The notes under the pieces are model-generated. The model saw only the letters and a program-made list of their open reading frames with translations, was not told the origin of the DNA and made no database searches. Of a DNA stretch of 64,000 nucleotides, positions 52,186-62,248 are shown piece by piece (the first letter of the stretch is position 1; the number at the start of each line of letters is the position of its first letter). Source of the DNA: Sphingobium subterraneum (GTDB lineage Bacteria > Pseudomonadota > Alphaproteobacteria > Sphingomonadales > Sphingomonadaceae). The stretch covers positions 124,001 through 188,000 of the forward strand of contig NZ_JACIJP010000006.1 of assembly GCF_014199435.1 (NCBI RefSeq). The letters are read 5' to 3'. Made by a program: the position numbers and the translations under genes.

Positions 52186-53955
52186 TCAGCGGTCGAAACG
52201 CAGGATCGTGTCCAGAAACGCCTGCCCATAAGTTTCGAGCTTACGCGCGCCGACCCCCGTAATCCGCCCGAGCGCCGCCAGATTGATCGGACGAACCTGC
52301 GCCATTTCGCGCAACGTGCTGTCGTGGAAGATGACATAGGGCGGCACGCCCGCCTCGCGCGCCAGATCGCGGCGGCAGGTACGCAGCGCATCGAACAGCG
52401 GATCGTCGACCGGGTTGGCTTCCTGTCCCTTTTTCGCGCGCGGCTTGCGCTTGGGGGGCAGGACCAGCGCGACCTCATCCTCGCCTCGCAGGATCGAGCG
52501 CGCGCCCGGCCCGAGCACCAGTCCGCCATGCTCGTTGGTCGTCAGCGCATCGCGCAACAGCAGCGCGCGCGACACGGGACGCAGTAGCGCCGCTTCCTCG
52601 CCCTCGACAATGCCGAACACCGACAGCCGGTCATGCCCGCGCTGTGCTACCTTGTCGTTGCGAGTGCCGGTCAACACCGCTTCGAGATGTCCCAGCCCGA
52701 AGCTTTGCCCCGTGCGATACACCGCTGACAGAAACTTCCGCGCGACCTGCGTGACGTCGATGCGCGGCGGCGGGTTGAGGCAGTTATCGCAGTTGCCGCA
52801 CGTCGCGGGCGGGCTTTCCCCGAAATGCCGCAGCAGGATCGCCCTGCGACACCCGCCGGTCTCGACCAGTGCGCCGAGCGCCGCGATCCGCGCGCGTTCC
52901 CCTGCCTGCCGCGCGTCCTCGAGCTCGGTAATGCGCATGCGGGCGCGTGCGAAATCTTCCGCGCCCCAGAACAGATGCGCCTCGGCCGGTTCGCCATCGC
53001 GGCCCGCGCGGCCGCTTTCCTGATAATAGCTTTCGATCGATTTGGGCAGCCCGGCATGTGCGACGAACCGCACGTCCGGCTTGTCGATACCCATGCCGAA
53101 CGCCACCGTGGCGACCATGACCATATCCTCGCTGGCGATGAAGGCCGACTGGTTGGCGCTGCGCATCTCGGGCGGCATTCCGGCATGATAGGCGCGTACT
53201 TCCCGCCGTCCGTCCTTGCCGAGCATTTCCGCCATCTTCTCGGTCGCGGCGCGGGTCTGCGCATAGATGATGCCGGGGCCCGGCTGGCTCGCCACCAGAT
53301 CGCCGATCTGCCGCGACAGCCCATCGCGCGGATGCACCGCGTAGCGGATGTTGGGGCGGTCGAACCCCGAAATGATCATCCCGTCATGCGGAATGCCGAG
53401 CTGGACGAGGATGTCCTCCCGCGTATGCGCGTCCGCCGTCGCCGTCAGGGCAAGGCGGGGTACCCACCCGAACTCGTCCAGCAAGGGGCGCAGCAGACGA
53501 TAATCGGGGCGAAAATCATGCCCCCATTCGGACACGCAATGCGCCTCGTCTATGGCAAACAACGCCAGATCCGCCTCCCGCAGCAGCGCGCGGAAGCCTT
53601 CGCCGCTCGCTCGCTCGGGTGCGACATAGAGCAGGTCAAGATCGCCCCGCCGCAGCCGATCCTGCGTCTCGCGCCAGTCGCTGTCCACCGACGTCAGGCT
53701 CGCCGCGCGAATGCCGACCGCGTGGGCGGCACGCAGCTGATCATGCATCAGCGCGATGAGCGGAGATATGACGACGCAGCACCCGTCGCGGGCGAGAGCG
53801 GGGAGCTGGTAGCACAGCGATTTCCCCGCACCCGTCGGCATGATCGCCAGCGTGTTCTTTCCGTCCAGCACCCGGTCGATGACCTGCTTCTGAACCCCGC
53901 GAAACGCCGGAAAGCCGAAGACTTCGTGCAGCAGCGTGGCGGGATCGCGAGTCAT
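52186..53955 (-). CDS. recQ: ATP-dependent DNA helicase RecQ
   Basis: This 589-residue superfamily-2 helicase unwinds DNA 3'-5' in repair and recombination. The Walker A motif MPTGAGKSLCYQ is at 39-50, the DEAH box is in FAIDEAHCVSEWGHDFRPDY, and motif VI reads YYQESGRAGRDGE. The zinc-binding cysteines are in GCRRAILLRHFGE and CGNCDNC, and an HRDC domain closes the protein (VRPINLAALGRITGVGARKL). It starts at ATG 53955, 50 bp after the DEAD-box gene on the same strand. Confidence 0.97.
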   Translation of the reverse strand: MTRDPATLLHEVFGFPAFRGVQKQVIDRVLDGKNTLAIMPTGAGKSLCYQLPALARDGCCVVISPLIALMHDQLRAAHAVGIRAASLTSVDSDWRETQDRLRRGDLDLLYVAPERASGEGFRALLREADLALFAIDEAHCVSEWGHDFRPDYRLLRPLLDEFGWVPRLALTATADAHTREDILVQLGIPHDGMIISGFDRPNIRYAVHPRDGLSRQIGDLVASQPGPGIIYAQTRAATEKMAEMLGKDGRREVRAYHAGMPPEMRSANQSAFIASEDMVMVATVAFGMGIDKPDVRFVAHAGLPKSIESYYQESGRAGRDGEPAEAHLFWGAEDFARARMRITELEDARQAGERARIAALGALVETGGCRRAILLRHFGESPPATCGNCDNCLNPPPRIDVTQVARKFLSAVYRTGQSFGLGHLEAVLTGTRNDKVAQRGHDRLSVFGIVEGEEAALLRPVSRALLLRDALTTNEHGGLVLGPGARSILRGEDEVALVLPPKRKPRAKKGQEANPVDDPLFDALRTCRRDLAREAGVPPYVIFHDSTLREMAQVRPINLAALGRITGVGARKLETYGQAFLDTILRFDR

Positions 53956-54005
53956 GATCGCGGCTGTAATCGGTTCGGCAGGCGGCGCAACGGCTTATCC
54001 GTGGA

Positions 54006-55925
54006 TCAGCCCCGACGCGGCCCTTTTCCACCGGGACGGCCACCACCGCCGGCACCGCGTGGACCGGCGGGACGTCCCCCGCCACCGGGGCGCGGGGCAC
54101 CCGCATTGCTACCGCCCGGCCGGGGTCCACCCGCGCCGCCGCCTGGGCGACCGCCGGTGCGCGGCTTGAGCGTTGCCCGATCGGCAGCCGCCTGAAACGG
54201 CTTGGCAGTGTGGCGCGGGGCAGCACGGCCTTCATTGCCGCGATCGTTGTTTCCACGTCCTTCGCGGCGGTTCTCGCGCGCCGCCTCGCGCGGTTTACCG
54301 TCGACCTGGACGATGGCAACGCTGCCCTCGTCCGTGTCGGGGCTGGCGGTGCGCTTGACGGCGGCGGCGAAACGCGCCGCTGCAGGTCCTGCGACTTCGA
54401 ACATGCTCTCCGCCGCGGTGATGCGGATCGCGCCGATTTCCGTGCGGGTAATATGCCCCCGGCGGCATAGCAGCGGAAGCAGCCAGCGCGGGTCGGCATT
54501 ATGCGTCCGGCCGATATCGATACGGAACCACACGCTGCCCTCGAAGCCGGGGCGCGGGCCCTCGGGACGGACCGGCCCGGAACTGGCATCGACCAGATCC
54601 TCGGGCGTGGGCATCTTCGCACGGTGCGCCTGCACCAGCATCGCCGCAATCTCGTCCGGCGACCGTTCGGCAAGAAGGCGCTCAGCCAGCGCACGGTCCT
54701 CGTCGTCGACTTCGACCGGCGCGAGAAGCGTTTCGAGCAGCCGTTCGTGATCGGCACGGCGGATGTCGTCCGGTGTCGGCGCGGTCATCCATTCGGCGTT
54801 GATCTTCGCGCCGCGCAGCATCGATTCGACACGCTTGCGACGGGGGTAAGGCACGAGCAGGACGGCAACACCCTTCTTGCCCGCGCGCCCGGTGCGGCCC
54901 GAACGGTGCTGGAGCGTTTCGGCATCACGCGGCAGTTCCACATGCACGACAAGCGACAGGCTGGGCAGGTCGATACCGCGCGCGGCGACATCGGTGGCAA
55001 CGCAAACTCGCGCACGGCGGTCGCGCAGCGCCTGCAACGCCTGATTGCGCTCGTTCTGGCTGTGCTCGCCCGAAAGCGCCACGGCGGCAAAACCCCGCTC
55101 GGTCAGGCTGGCGTGGAGATGCCGCACATTGTCGCGTGTCGCGCAGAACAGCATCGCCGTGGGCGCTTCGTGGAGGCGCAGGAGATTCACCACCGCATGC
55201 TCGATGTCCGAAGGGGCGACGGTCACCGCCTGATAGACGATGTCGCCATGGCCGCGATCCTCGCCCACGGTCGAAATGCGCAGCGCATCCTTCTGGTAAC
55301 GCCGGGCGAGCGCGACGATCGGCTTGGGCATGGTCGCGGAGAAGAGCAGGGTCCGGCGGCCATCGGGCGTGGCGTCGAGAATTGCCTCCAGATCGTCGCG
55401 GAACCCCATGTCGAGCATCTCGTCCGCTTCATCCAGCACCGCCGCCTTCAGATCGGACAGATTGAGGGCGCCGCGTTCGAGATGGTCGCGCAAGCGCCCC
55501 GGCGTGCCGACGACAATCTGCGCGCCATGCGAAAGCGAGCGCCGCTCCTTCGAGGCATCCATCCCGCCGACGCAAGTGGCGATGCGCGCGCCAGCCGGGC
55601 CGTACAGCCAGATCAGTTCGCGGCTCACCTGCAACGCCAGTTCGCGCGTGGGTGCGATGATGAGCGCCTGGGGCAATGCCGCCGGACCCGTGCGGCCCTC
55701 CGCATCCAGCAGTTCCGAACCCATGGCGAGGCCGAACGCAACCGTTTTCCCTGATCCGGTTTGCGCCGACACCACTAGGTCGCGCCCGAAGGCTTCTTCC
55801 TCCAGCACCGCAGCCTGCACGGGCGTGAGCGCAGTATAGCCCCGGTCACGCAGCGCCTTGGCCAGCACCGGCACGAGCGTCGCGGGCAGGGTATCAGAGG
55901 CGGCTTCGAGCGGCGCCTCGGTCAT
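54006..55925 (-). CDS. DEAD-box RNA helicase (DeaD/CsdA-like) with DbpA domain
   Basis: This 639-residue RNA helicase has the Q-motif region (RGYTALTPVQAAVL), Walker A AQTGSGKT (54-61), LDEADEMLD and HRSGRTGRAG. A DbpA-type RNA-binding domain follows near residues 475-545, and a glycine-, arginine- and proline-rich tail rich in GGRPGG-type repeats ends it, which probably binds RNA. This layout fits the ribosome-assembly/cold-shock helicases. The ATG at 55925 fits the family; the frame is open to 55991. It precedes recQ by 50 bp. Confidence 0.95.
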   Translation of the reverse strand: MTEAPLEAASDTLPATLVPVLAKALRDRGYTALTPVQAAVLEEEAFGRDLVVSAQTGSGKTVAFGLAMGSELLDAEGRTGPAALPQALIIAPTRELALQVSRELIWLYGPAGARIATCVGGMDASKERRSLSHGAQIVVGTPGRLRDHLERGALNLSDLKAAVLDEADEMLDMGFRDDLEAILDATPDGRRTLLFSATMPKPIVALARRYQKDALRISTVGEDRGHGDIVYQAVTVAPSDIEHAVVNLLRLHEAPTAMLFCATRDNVRHLHASLTERGFAAVALSGEHSQNERNQALQALRDRRARVCVATDVAARGIDLPSLSLVVHVELPRDAETLQHRSGRTGRAGKKGVAVLLVPYPRRKRVESMLRGAKINAEWMTAPTPDDIRRADHERLLETLLAPVEVDDEDRALAERLLAERSPDEIAAMLVQAHRAKMPTPEDLVDASSGPVRPEGPRPGFEGSVWFRIDIGRTHNADPRWLLPLLCRRGHITRTEIGAIRITAAESMFEVAGPAAARFAAAVKRTASPDTDEGSVAIVQVDGKPREAARENRREGRGNNDRGNEGRAAPRHTAKPFQAAADRATLKPRTGGRPGGGAGGPRPGGSNAGAPRPGGGGRPAGPRGAGGGGRPGGKGPRRG

Positions 55926-56103
55926 GATTTCGTCCGACAAAACAGTTCCATTCAGATGATCGGCGCGCGGCGAAAGCGCTGCACGCAACAACCTACCCGG
56001 CGGCGTCGCTTAGCGTTACGGCTCGACTGGGCAGGACAGGCGGCGGCCATAGACCAAAAGCGCGACCGGGCCAAGAGCCGATGCTGCGGCGCGGAAGAGA
56101 CCG

Positions 56104-56601
56104 TTATATTCCGCGCGGCGCGCGCATGCCCTGCCCCTGTCGCGCGGCGAGCTGGGCCTTCAGCACATCGGGCGCAGGCGCAACCAGAAAGCCGAAGCTG
56201 ACATTGCCCTCCCGCGTTTCGACGACATGATGCAGCCGGTGGGCCTGCACGATCCGCTTCATGTAACGGCTGCGCGCGACATAACGGTGAGAAACACGCT
56301 GATGCACGATGATGTCGTGAAAGCCGAGATAGATCGCGCCATAACCCGCGATCCCCGCGCCCATCGCCGTGGCCCAGCCGCCCCAGCCCCATTGCACGCC
56401 GCCCAGCAGCAGCAGGATCGACGGCAGCGCGAAGATAACGAAATACCAGTCGTTCGCTTCCCAGTTGCCCGTGCGCGGGCGATGATGGCTTGCGTGCAGA
56501 AACCAGCCCGGCCCGTGCATCACCCAGCGGTGCATGACATAGGCGAAGCCCTCCATCGCCGCGACAGTGGCAAGGAAGATAAGGACATGGGTGAGGGTCA
56601 T
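56104..56601 (-). CDS. crtZ: Beta-carotene hydroxylase (CrtZ-type fatty-acid hydroxylase superfamily)
   Basis: This 165-residue membrane diiron hydroxylase adds 3-hydroxyl groups to the beta-rings of carotenoids. The conserved histidine clusters are His24/His29 (HRWVMH), His36/39/40 (HASHH), His95/His100/His105 (HDIIVHQRVSH) and His121/124/125 (HRLHH). Two or three hydrophobic segments place it in the inner membrane. Sphingomonads are yellow from zeaxanthin and nostoxanthin, which fits. The ATG at 56601 fits the family length; no other carotenoid gene lies nearby. Confidence 0.93.
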   Translation of the reverse strand: MTLTHVLIFLATVAAMEGFAYVMHRWVMHGPGWFLHASHHRPRTGNWEANDWYFVIFALPSILLLLGGVQWGWGGWATAMGAGIAGYGAIYLGFHDIIVHQRVSHRYVARSRYMKRIVQAHRLHHVVETREGNVSFGFLVAPAPDVLKAQLAARQGQGMRAPRGI

Positions 56602-56643
56602 GATCTCGCTATACGCCCGAGAGGGCATCGTGGAAATGCGTTA

Positions 56644-56741
56644 GAGCGATTTCCAGTCAGATGCCGTAATCTGACGATTCAGAAATCGCGGTAAAACAAG
56701 GAATAAGAGCGGCCAATCTAACCCCATCAGCTCGGAAACCG
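56644..56741. repeat. Intergenic palindromic repeat element
   Basis: An outer stem GCGATTTC (56646-56653) / GAAATCGC (56682-56689) encloses an inner stem GTCAGAT (56656-56662) / ATCTGAC (56669-56675). The adjoining stretch to about 56741 has the AGAGCGG and GGAAACCGTTCTAA pattern common at the edge of such elements. Elements of this look are frequent between genes in sphingomonads. It fills most of the gap between crtZ and the GH130 gene. Confidence 0.7.
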
Positions 56742-56747
56742 TTCTAA

Positions 56748-58031
56748 TCAATCCATCAACGCAAGCAGTTCCTTGATCGGGACGAAAGAGAACGCCACGG
56801 AACTGTCCGCCACGCCATAGGGCATGAACAGCTGATCACCATGCTTCATCGCGCCACAGGTATAGACGACGTTAGGCACATAGCCCTCGCGCTCGTCATC
56901 CGAAGCCGCCAGGATCGGCTCGCGCGTCCGGCCGATGACCTTCGAAGGATCGTTCTTGTCGAGCAAGGCCGCACCGATCGAATATTCCCGCATCGCACCC
57001 ACGCCGTGAGTCAGCAGCAGCCAGCCTTCGTCCAGTTCAATGGGCGCACCGCAATTCCCGATCTGCACCAGTTCCCAGTCGAACAGCGGGGTAAGAATGC
57101 GTTGGCCCTCGCCCCAATCCGTGAGCGTGTCCGATGTGATGAGATAGAGATTCTCGCCATCCTGCCGACCAATCATCATATACTGGTCGTTCACCTTGCG
57201 CGGAAACAGCGCCATGCCCTTGTTACGCGCAGCGCTTCCCGTCATCGGTACCATCTCGAACTGCCGGAAATCGCGGGTTCGCAGCATTTCCGACTGGATC
57301 TGGTGGCCGTTGTAGGCGGTGTAGGTGCCGATCCATTCGTAGCTGCCATCGTCATGCTCGAAATGGACCAGTCGCAGGTCTTCCAGACCGTTGGCCTGCG
57401 CCGCGGTGATCGGGAAGATCACCGTGCCGGACAGGGTGCTGTCGTTGTGACGGAAAATCTCTACCGTGCCGGACTGGATCACATCGTCGCCGTCCTGCGC
57501 GTCCGTGGCCGTCGCGAAAGGCGGCTCGGAAGCAAGCTGCAATTCACCATCGCTCGTGATGATGCCCTCGCGAAACGCAATAGAGCTGATATGCCCTTCG
57601 CCGACCGCGCGCAGCGAGATAATGATCCGCGCGCAGCCTTTCGGCATGCCGCTCTGGTCGAAATGGGGCACGACGCTGGGGTTCATCAGCGCGGCGGCGG
57701 CATAGCTGTATTCGTGGCAGAAATACGCTCCGATGAGCTGACAGCGCGCATCGCTGATCGACCGACCGTCCAGTTGCACGAGCCGCGCAATCTGTTCGTA
57801 GCGGGTCATGAACACCCGGCGCGTTTGCCAGTGCCGCGCCTCGAAATCGGTTAGCACATGAGCAAGCTGATCCTCGACCGCTTTCTCGTCCAGCGCAAGG
57901 ACCGCGTCGACGATGCGATGCGTGCGGCTCGGCGCATTTCCATTCGCTTGCCAGCCCAGATGGAATGGACGCACGACGACCCGGCGCGCATCGGCGTACA
58001 GCCTCAACGGCAACGTATCTATTCCCAGCAA
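56748..58031 (-). CDS. Glycoside hydrolase family 130 (beta-mannoside phosphorylase-like)
   Basis: This 427-residue five-bladed beta-propeller enzyme is of the GH130 type. It opens with VVVRPFHLGWQ and has GSGEYEWIGTYTAYNGH-like and GMALFPRKVNDQYMMIGRQD segments, then GNCGAPIELDEGWLLLTHG and AALLDKNDPSKVIGRT. Members phosphorolyse beta-mannosides or hydrolyse them. The TTG start at 58031 has GGGGA 5 nt upstream, and the N-terminus fits the family. It follows the GT4 glycosyltransferase gene by 23 bp, so the two form one operon acting on mannose-like glycans. Confidence 0.9.
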   Translation of the reverse strand: MLGIDTLPLRLYADARRVVVRPFHLGWQANGNAPSRTHRIVDAVLALDEKAVEDQLAHVLTDFEARHWQTRRVFMTRYEQIARLVQLDGRSISDARCQLIGAYFCHEYSYAAAALMNPSVVPHFDQSGMPKGCARIIISLRAVGEGHISSIAFREGIITSDGELQLASEPPFATATDAQDGDDVIQSGTVEIFRHNDSTLSGTVIFPITAAQANGLEDLRLVHFEHDDGSYEWIGTYTAYNGHQIQSEMLRTRDFRQFEMVPMTGSAARNKGMALFPRKVNDQYMMIGRQDGENLYLITSDTLTDWGEGQRILTPLFDWELVQIGNCGAPIELDEGWLLLTHGVGAMREYSIGAALLDKNDPSKVIGRTREPILAASDDEREGYVPNVVYTCGAMKHGDQLFMPYGVADSSVAFSFVPIKELLALMD

Positions 58032-58054
58032 AGCGTTCCCCGCAAATTATTGTG

Positions 58055-60349
58055 TCAAGCCGGCAGGTTTTCCGTGCCCGCCACAACAGTCTTTGGCACG
58101 CTTTGCGCTGCGGTGGAAAGCCGCTTTATCGCGCAGGATGCAAATTGCAGCGCCAATATGGACTCTGCGCCCTGGTTGCGGTTCACACCCTGCGGGTTCA
58201 GACCGTCGAAACAGCCGCCATCCTCACGCGTTGCCAGCGGACGATCGAGGTCGTTGCGGCCCAGAAACCAGCCATACGCCGCCTCGCCCGCTTCCACCCA
58301 GCGTGCCGACGGATCGACCGCGAACGCGGCTTCGGCGGCCTCGATCATCGCCTGCGCTTCCAGAGGCTGCTGGTCGAACGGCAGGGGATCAGCATAGGTG
58401 CGTCCGAAGCTTTCCGTCCCCACGGAGCGGAAATGGCCATCGGGGGCCTGCTGCAGCTCGGTGATCCATTCCAGCGTGGTGAGGCCACAGGCGATGAACC
58501 GCTCGTCCCCCAGACGCACGCCCGCGCGCAGCAGAGCCTCGCTCAGCCGCACGTTGTCATAAGACAGCGATGATTCGAACCATTCCCATCCGGTCCGGCG
58601 CTCGGCATGGTAATGCGCGATCAGATGCTCACCAAATTCGCGCAGCAAGGCCCGCGCGCGTTCATGCTCCGGGACCGCCTCGAGCATCGCGGACGCACCC
58701 AGCATCGCAAAGGCGCGCGCACGCAGCGGCTGCAATCCGCTCAGGGCGGGAAGGCACCGGTCGAACATCATGCGCGCCCATTCGGCGTGCTTTGCGAGCG
58801 GTGCATCCCGTGCGGTGCTGCCAAGCGACCAGAGAGCACGGCCATTGCTGTCCTCAGACCCCACGTCCTCGCACCAACTCCGGTCGAACGCCATGAAGTT
58901 ACGGAAACGCCCGGCCCCGCCGTTCCAGGCATGCTGCACGAAGCTGGCGTAGATGGTGGTCCACTTGTCGCGCAGCTCAACATCCAGATCTTCCACCCGG
59001 TTAATCAGCATCAGCGCACGGCAATTATCATCGATGCAATAGCCATGATCCCGGTCGGGCACGGACAGAATGCTGTGTTGGAGCATGCCCGTGCTGTCGC
59101 TCATCCGCAGGACCGCAGAGAGGTTGGGATCGAGAGCGCCATAGCTGCGGCGCGCGGGCAATTTGGTGGGCTGGCCATCGCGCGCACGGATCAGCAGGCG
59201 ACCGACCCGGCGGGCCAGTTCCACCCAGAGCATCTGCCGACCACATGCATAGGCCCGCTCCGCATAACCTTGCCGCAGCCCGTCATCGTCAAGCAGGCTT
59301 TTCACTTCCCGAGCCAGCGCATCGCTGTCGGCAAAGGGTACGAGCTTGCCGCGCTCGTCGGCCAGGATCTCCGCCGCGTGGACGTAGGGAGTCGACACCA
59401 CCGGTTTGCCCATGGCGACGGCATAGCTGAGCGTACCCGACGTGATCTGCGCGGGATTGACATAAGGCGTCACATAAATGTCGGCCGCCTGAAGATAATC
59501 GAGCAGGTCTTCCTGTTCGACATAGCGGTTCACGAATTCCACATTATGCTCAACGCCGAGCTCAACCGCCATATCCTTGAGGCGGTGACGGAGCGTCTCG
59601 CCCTGCTCGCGCACGATGTTCGGGTGCGTCGCGCCAAGAATGACATACAGCGCGTCAGGATGATCCCGCACGATGGTCGGCATGGCCCGAACCATGTTTT
59701 CGATGCCCTTGTCCGGTGCCAGCAGGCCGAAGGTCAGTATAACCTTGCGTCCTTCCCAGCCAAACGGCGCCTTCATGCTGTCGGGCTCGACATAGGCCCG
59801 GTCTGGCACGCCGTGGGGAATCACATGAATGCTGGCATCCGACACGCCATAGACCATGCGCAGGATGTCCCGTCCCCGCTCCGCCATGACGATAAGCTGG
59901 CTCGAACGGGCGATCAGCGCATCCATGACCCGCCGCTCGTCGATGCTTGGGCGTTCAAGAATAGTGTGCAGGGTCGTGATCAGCGGCGTTCTTGTACGCG
60001 CCAGCAGGTGCAGGATGTAATCACCGGCAGGCCCGCCGAAAATACCGAACTCGTGCTGGAGCCAGATTGCCTGCGCGCCGCTCTCGTCGATGTCCTTGGC
60101 GGCCAGCGAATAGGAAGTGCGATCATGCTGGGAAATGAGGCTGACGTCGGCCGGATACTCCAGATCCTCCACCTCATCGTCCATCGCGTAAAGATCGATC
60201 TGCATTTCGGGAAACTGCCCACGCATCGCGTCGTAGCAATGGGTCGTGAATGTTGCGATGCCACAGCGGCGCGGTACGCTGTTGCCGATCAGGGCAATAT
60301 GCCCCAAATTGCGGCTGATGGCATCGGGCGTGAATCGCATGTCGTTCAT
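58055..60349 (-). CDS. GT4 glycosyltransferase with C-terminal helical domain
   Basis: This 764-residue protein has two parts. Residues 1 to about 390 are a GT-B family-4 glycosyltransferase (IALIGNSVPRRCGIATFTTH, HEFGIFGGPAGDYIL, FGLLAPDKGIENMVRAMP, VNPAQITSGTLSYAVAMGKP). Residues about 400-750 form a helical (alpha/alpha-barrel-like) region with DNCRALMLINRVED, GWEWFESSLSYDNVRLSEAL and DGGCFDGLNPQGVNRNQGAE. Such fused proteins adjoin GH130 genes in many sphingomonads. The product is probably a mannose-containing glycan, but this is inference. Confidence 0.9.
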   Translation of the reverse strand: MNDMRFTPDAISRNLGHIALIGNSVPRRCGIATFTTHCYDAMRGQFPEMQIDLYAMDDEVEDLEYPADVSLISQHDRTSYSLAAKDIDESGAQAIWLQHEFGIFGGPAGDYILHLLARTRTPLITTLHTILERPSIDERRVMDALIARSSQLIVMAERGRDILRMVYGVSDASIHVIPHGVPDRAYVEPDSMKAPFGWEGRKVILTFGLLAPDKGIENMVRAMPTIVRDHPDALYVILGATHPNIVREQGETLRHRLKDMAVELGVEHNVEFVNRYVEQEDLLDYLQAADIYVTPYVNPAQITSGTLSYAVAMGKPVVSTPYVHAAEILADERGKLVPFADSDALAREVKSLLDDDGLRQGYAERAYACGRQMLWVELARRVGRLLIRARDGQPTKLPARRSYGALDPNLSAVLRMSDSTGMLQHSILSVPDRDHGYCIDDNCRALMLINRVEDLDVELRDKWTTIYASFVQHAWNGGAGRFRNFMAFDRSWCEDVGSEDSNGRALWSLGSTARDAPLAKHAEWARMMFDRCLPALSGLQPLRARAFAMLGASAMLEAVPEHERARALLREFGEHLIAHYHAERRTGWEWFESSLSYDNVRLSEALLRAGVRLGDERFIACGLTTLEWITELQQAPDGHFRSVGTESFGRTYADPLPFDQQPLEAQAMIEAAEAAFAVDPSARWVEAGEAAYGWFLGRNDLDRPLATREDGGCFDGLNPQGVNRNQGAESILALQFASCAIKRLSTAAQSVPKTVVAGTENLPA

Positions 60350-60577
60350 GGGCTCTCTCTGTTCAGATGGCCCGTTTCCGGAAAAACTCCCGAAAAAACG
60401 GAATTGCTTAGTCTAACGCCATCCCGTGCAAAAAGTTGCCTTGCCTTGCGGTCGTCTGGCCGTGTTACGGGGCGGAACGGTTTTCGCAACGTGACGAGTC
60501 TTTCAACAAGCTAGGGTACAGCAATCCTGGATCAAGTATAGTTAAAATTTTGCACCGCAACATAACCATCTGGCCAG

Positions 60578-60612
60578 AAAAAGCCCCGCCCTCTGGTGGT
60601 GGAGGACAGGGC
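60578..60612 (-). terminator. Intrinsic terminator after serA
   Basis: On the minus strand GCCC and CCTC pair with GAGG and GGGC around an ACCACCA loop, then a TTTTT run follows (plus strand 60578-60582). It begins 28 bp after the serA stop and is a good factor-independent terminator. Confidence 0.75.
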
Positions 60613-60639
60613 ATCTTTCCGGCTATTCTGATGGAAGGA

Positions 60640-62220
60640 TCAGGCGAAGCGGAGCAGCTTCACGTCCTTCACGCCGCTCAGCTTGCAGATATCGTCGACG
60701 ACGGCTTTGTCGACCGTTCCGTCCACCGACAGCAACAGCACGGCTTCGCCGCCCTGATCGCGGCGCCCCAGATGGAAGGTGCCGATATTGACGTCGGCCG
60801 CTCCCAATGCGGTGCCAAGGCGGCCGATGAAGCCGGGCGCGTCCTGGTTGACGATGTAGAGCATTGTGTCATCGAGATCGGCTTCGACCTTGATGCCATA
60901 CAGCTCCACCAGGCGCGGCTGGGCGTGGCCGAACAGCGATCCGGCCACCGAACGCTCGCCCTGCTTGCCCTTCACTGTGACGCGCACCAGCGTCTGATAG
61001 TCACCCTCGCGATCGTGACGCACTTCGCGCACGTCGAGGCCGCGTTCCTTGGCGAGATAGGGCGCATTGACCATGTTGACCGTGTCGGAGTAGACGCGCA
61101 TCAGCCCGGCGAGCACCGCAGCGGTGATCGGCTTCTGGTTGAGTTCGGCGGCATGGCCCTCGACTTCGATCGATACGCCCTGAATGCCCTCGCCCTCCAG
61201 CTGACCGATCAGGCTGCCGAGCTTTTCGGCAAGCGCCATATAGGGCTTGAGCTTCGGAGCTTCCTCCGCCGACAGGCTGGGCATGTTGAGCGCGTTGGTG
61301 ACGCCGCCGGTCATCAGATAATCCGACAGTTGCTCGGCGACCTGCAGCGCGACGTTGACCTGCGCTTCGTTGGTCGATGCGCCCAGATGCGGGGTCGAGA
61401 TGAAGTTCGGCGTGCCGAACAGCGGGCTGGCCTTGGCTGGCTCCTCGGCGAACACGTCGAGCGCCGCACCCGCGACATGGCCGCTGTCGAGCGCGTCCTT
61501 CAATGCCGCCTCGTCGATCAGGCCGCCGCGCGCGCAGTTGATGATCCGCACGCCCTTCTTGCACTTGGCAATGTTCTCGCGGCTCAAGATGTTGCGGGTC
61601 TGGTCGGTCAGCGGCGTGTGCAGCGTGATGAAATCCGCCTTGGCCAGCAGTTCCTCCAGCGTCGCCTTCTCCACGCCCATTTCCACCGCACGTTCCGGGG
61701 TCAGGAACGGATCGAAGGCGACGACCTTCATTTTCAGGCCGAGCGCGCGGCTGGCGACGATCGAGCCGATATTGCCCGCGCCGATCAAGCCCAGCGTCTT
61801 GCCGGTCACTTCGACGCCCATGAAGCGGTTCTTTTCCCACTTGCCCGCCTGCGTCGAGGCATCGGCCTCGGGCAACTGGCGCGCGAGCGCGAACATCAGC
61901 GCGATGGCGTGTTCGGCGGTCGTGATCGAGTTGCCGAACGGGGTGTTCATCACCACCACACCCTTGGACGACGCATAGGGAATGTCGACGTTATCGACGC
62001 CGATCCCTGCACGGCCGATGACCTTGAGGTTGGTCGCCGCGTCGAGGATTTCCTTCGTCACCTTGGTCGAGCTGCGGATGGCGAGGCCATCATACTCGCC
62101 AATCATCGCCTTCAACTCGTCCGGGGTCTTGCCGGTGATTTCGTCCACTTCCACACCGCGATCCCGAAAAATCTGCGCGGCCTGGGGGTCCATCTTGTCG
62201 GAAATAAGTACCTTGGGCAT
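60640..62220 (-). CDS. serA: D-3-phosphoglycerate dehydrogenase SerA
   Basis: This 526-residue enzyme starts serine synthesis by oxidising 3-phosphoglycerate with NAD+. It has the Rossmann motif GLIGAGNIGS, the catalytic Arg-Glu-His set around INCARGGLID and TPHLGAST, and a long C-terminal intervening domain plus ACT domain (LYIVNQDAPGFIGRL) for serine feedback. The length fits the ACT-containing type. AAGGAG precedes the ATG. It lies 113 bp after serC, with an inverted repeat pair between them. Confidence 0.97.
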   Translation of the reverse strand: MPKVLISDKMDPQAAQIFRDRGVEVDEITGKTPDELKAMIGEYDGLAIRSSTKVTKEILDAATNLKVIGRAGIGVDNVDIPYASSKGVVVMNTPFGNSITTAEHAIALMFALARQLPEADASTQAGKWEKNRFMGVEVTGKTLGLIGAGNIGSIVASRALGLKMKVVAFDPFLTPERAVEMGVEKATLEELLAKADFITLHTPLTDQTRNILSRENIAKCKKGVRIINCARGGLIDEAALKDALDSGHVAGAALDVFAEEPAKASPLFGTPNFISTPHLGASTNEAQVNVALQVAEQLSDYLMTGGVTNALNMPSLSAEEAPKLKPYMALAEKLGSLIGQLEGEGIQGVSIEVEGHAAELNQKPITAAVLAGLMRVYSDTVNMVNAPYLAKERGLDVREVRHDREGDYQTLVRVTVKGKQGERSVAGSLFGHAQPRLVELYGIKVEADLDDTMLYIVNQDAPGFIGRLGTALGAADVNIGTFHLGRRDQGGEAVLLLSVDGTVDKAVVDDICKLSGVKDVKLLRFA

Positions 62221-62248
62221 GACAATGCTCCTTTTGATCTTGGAGAAA

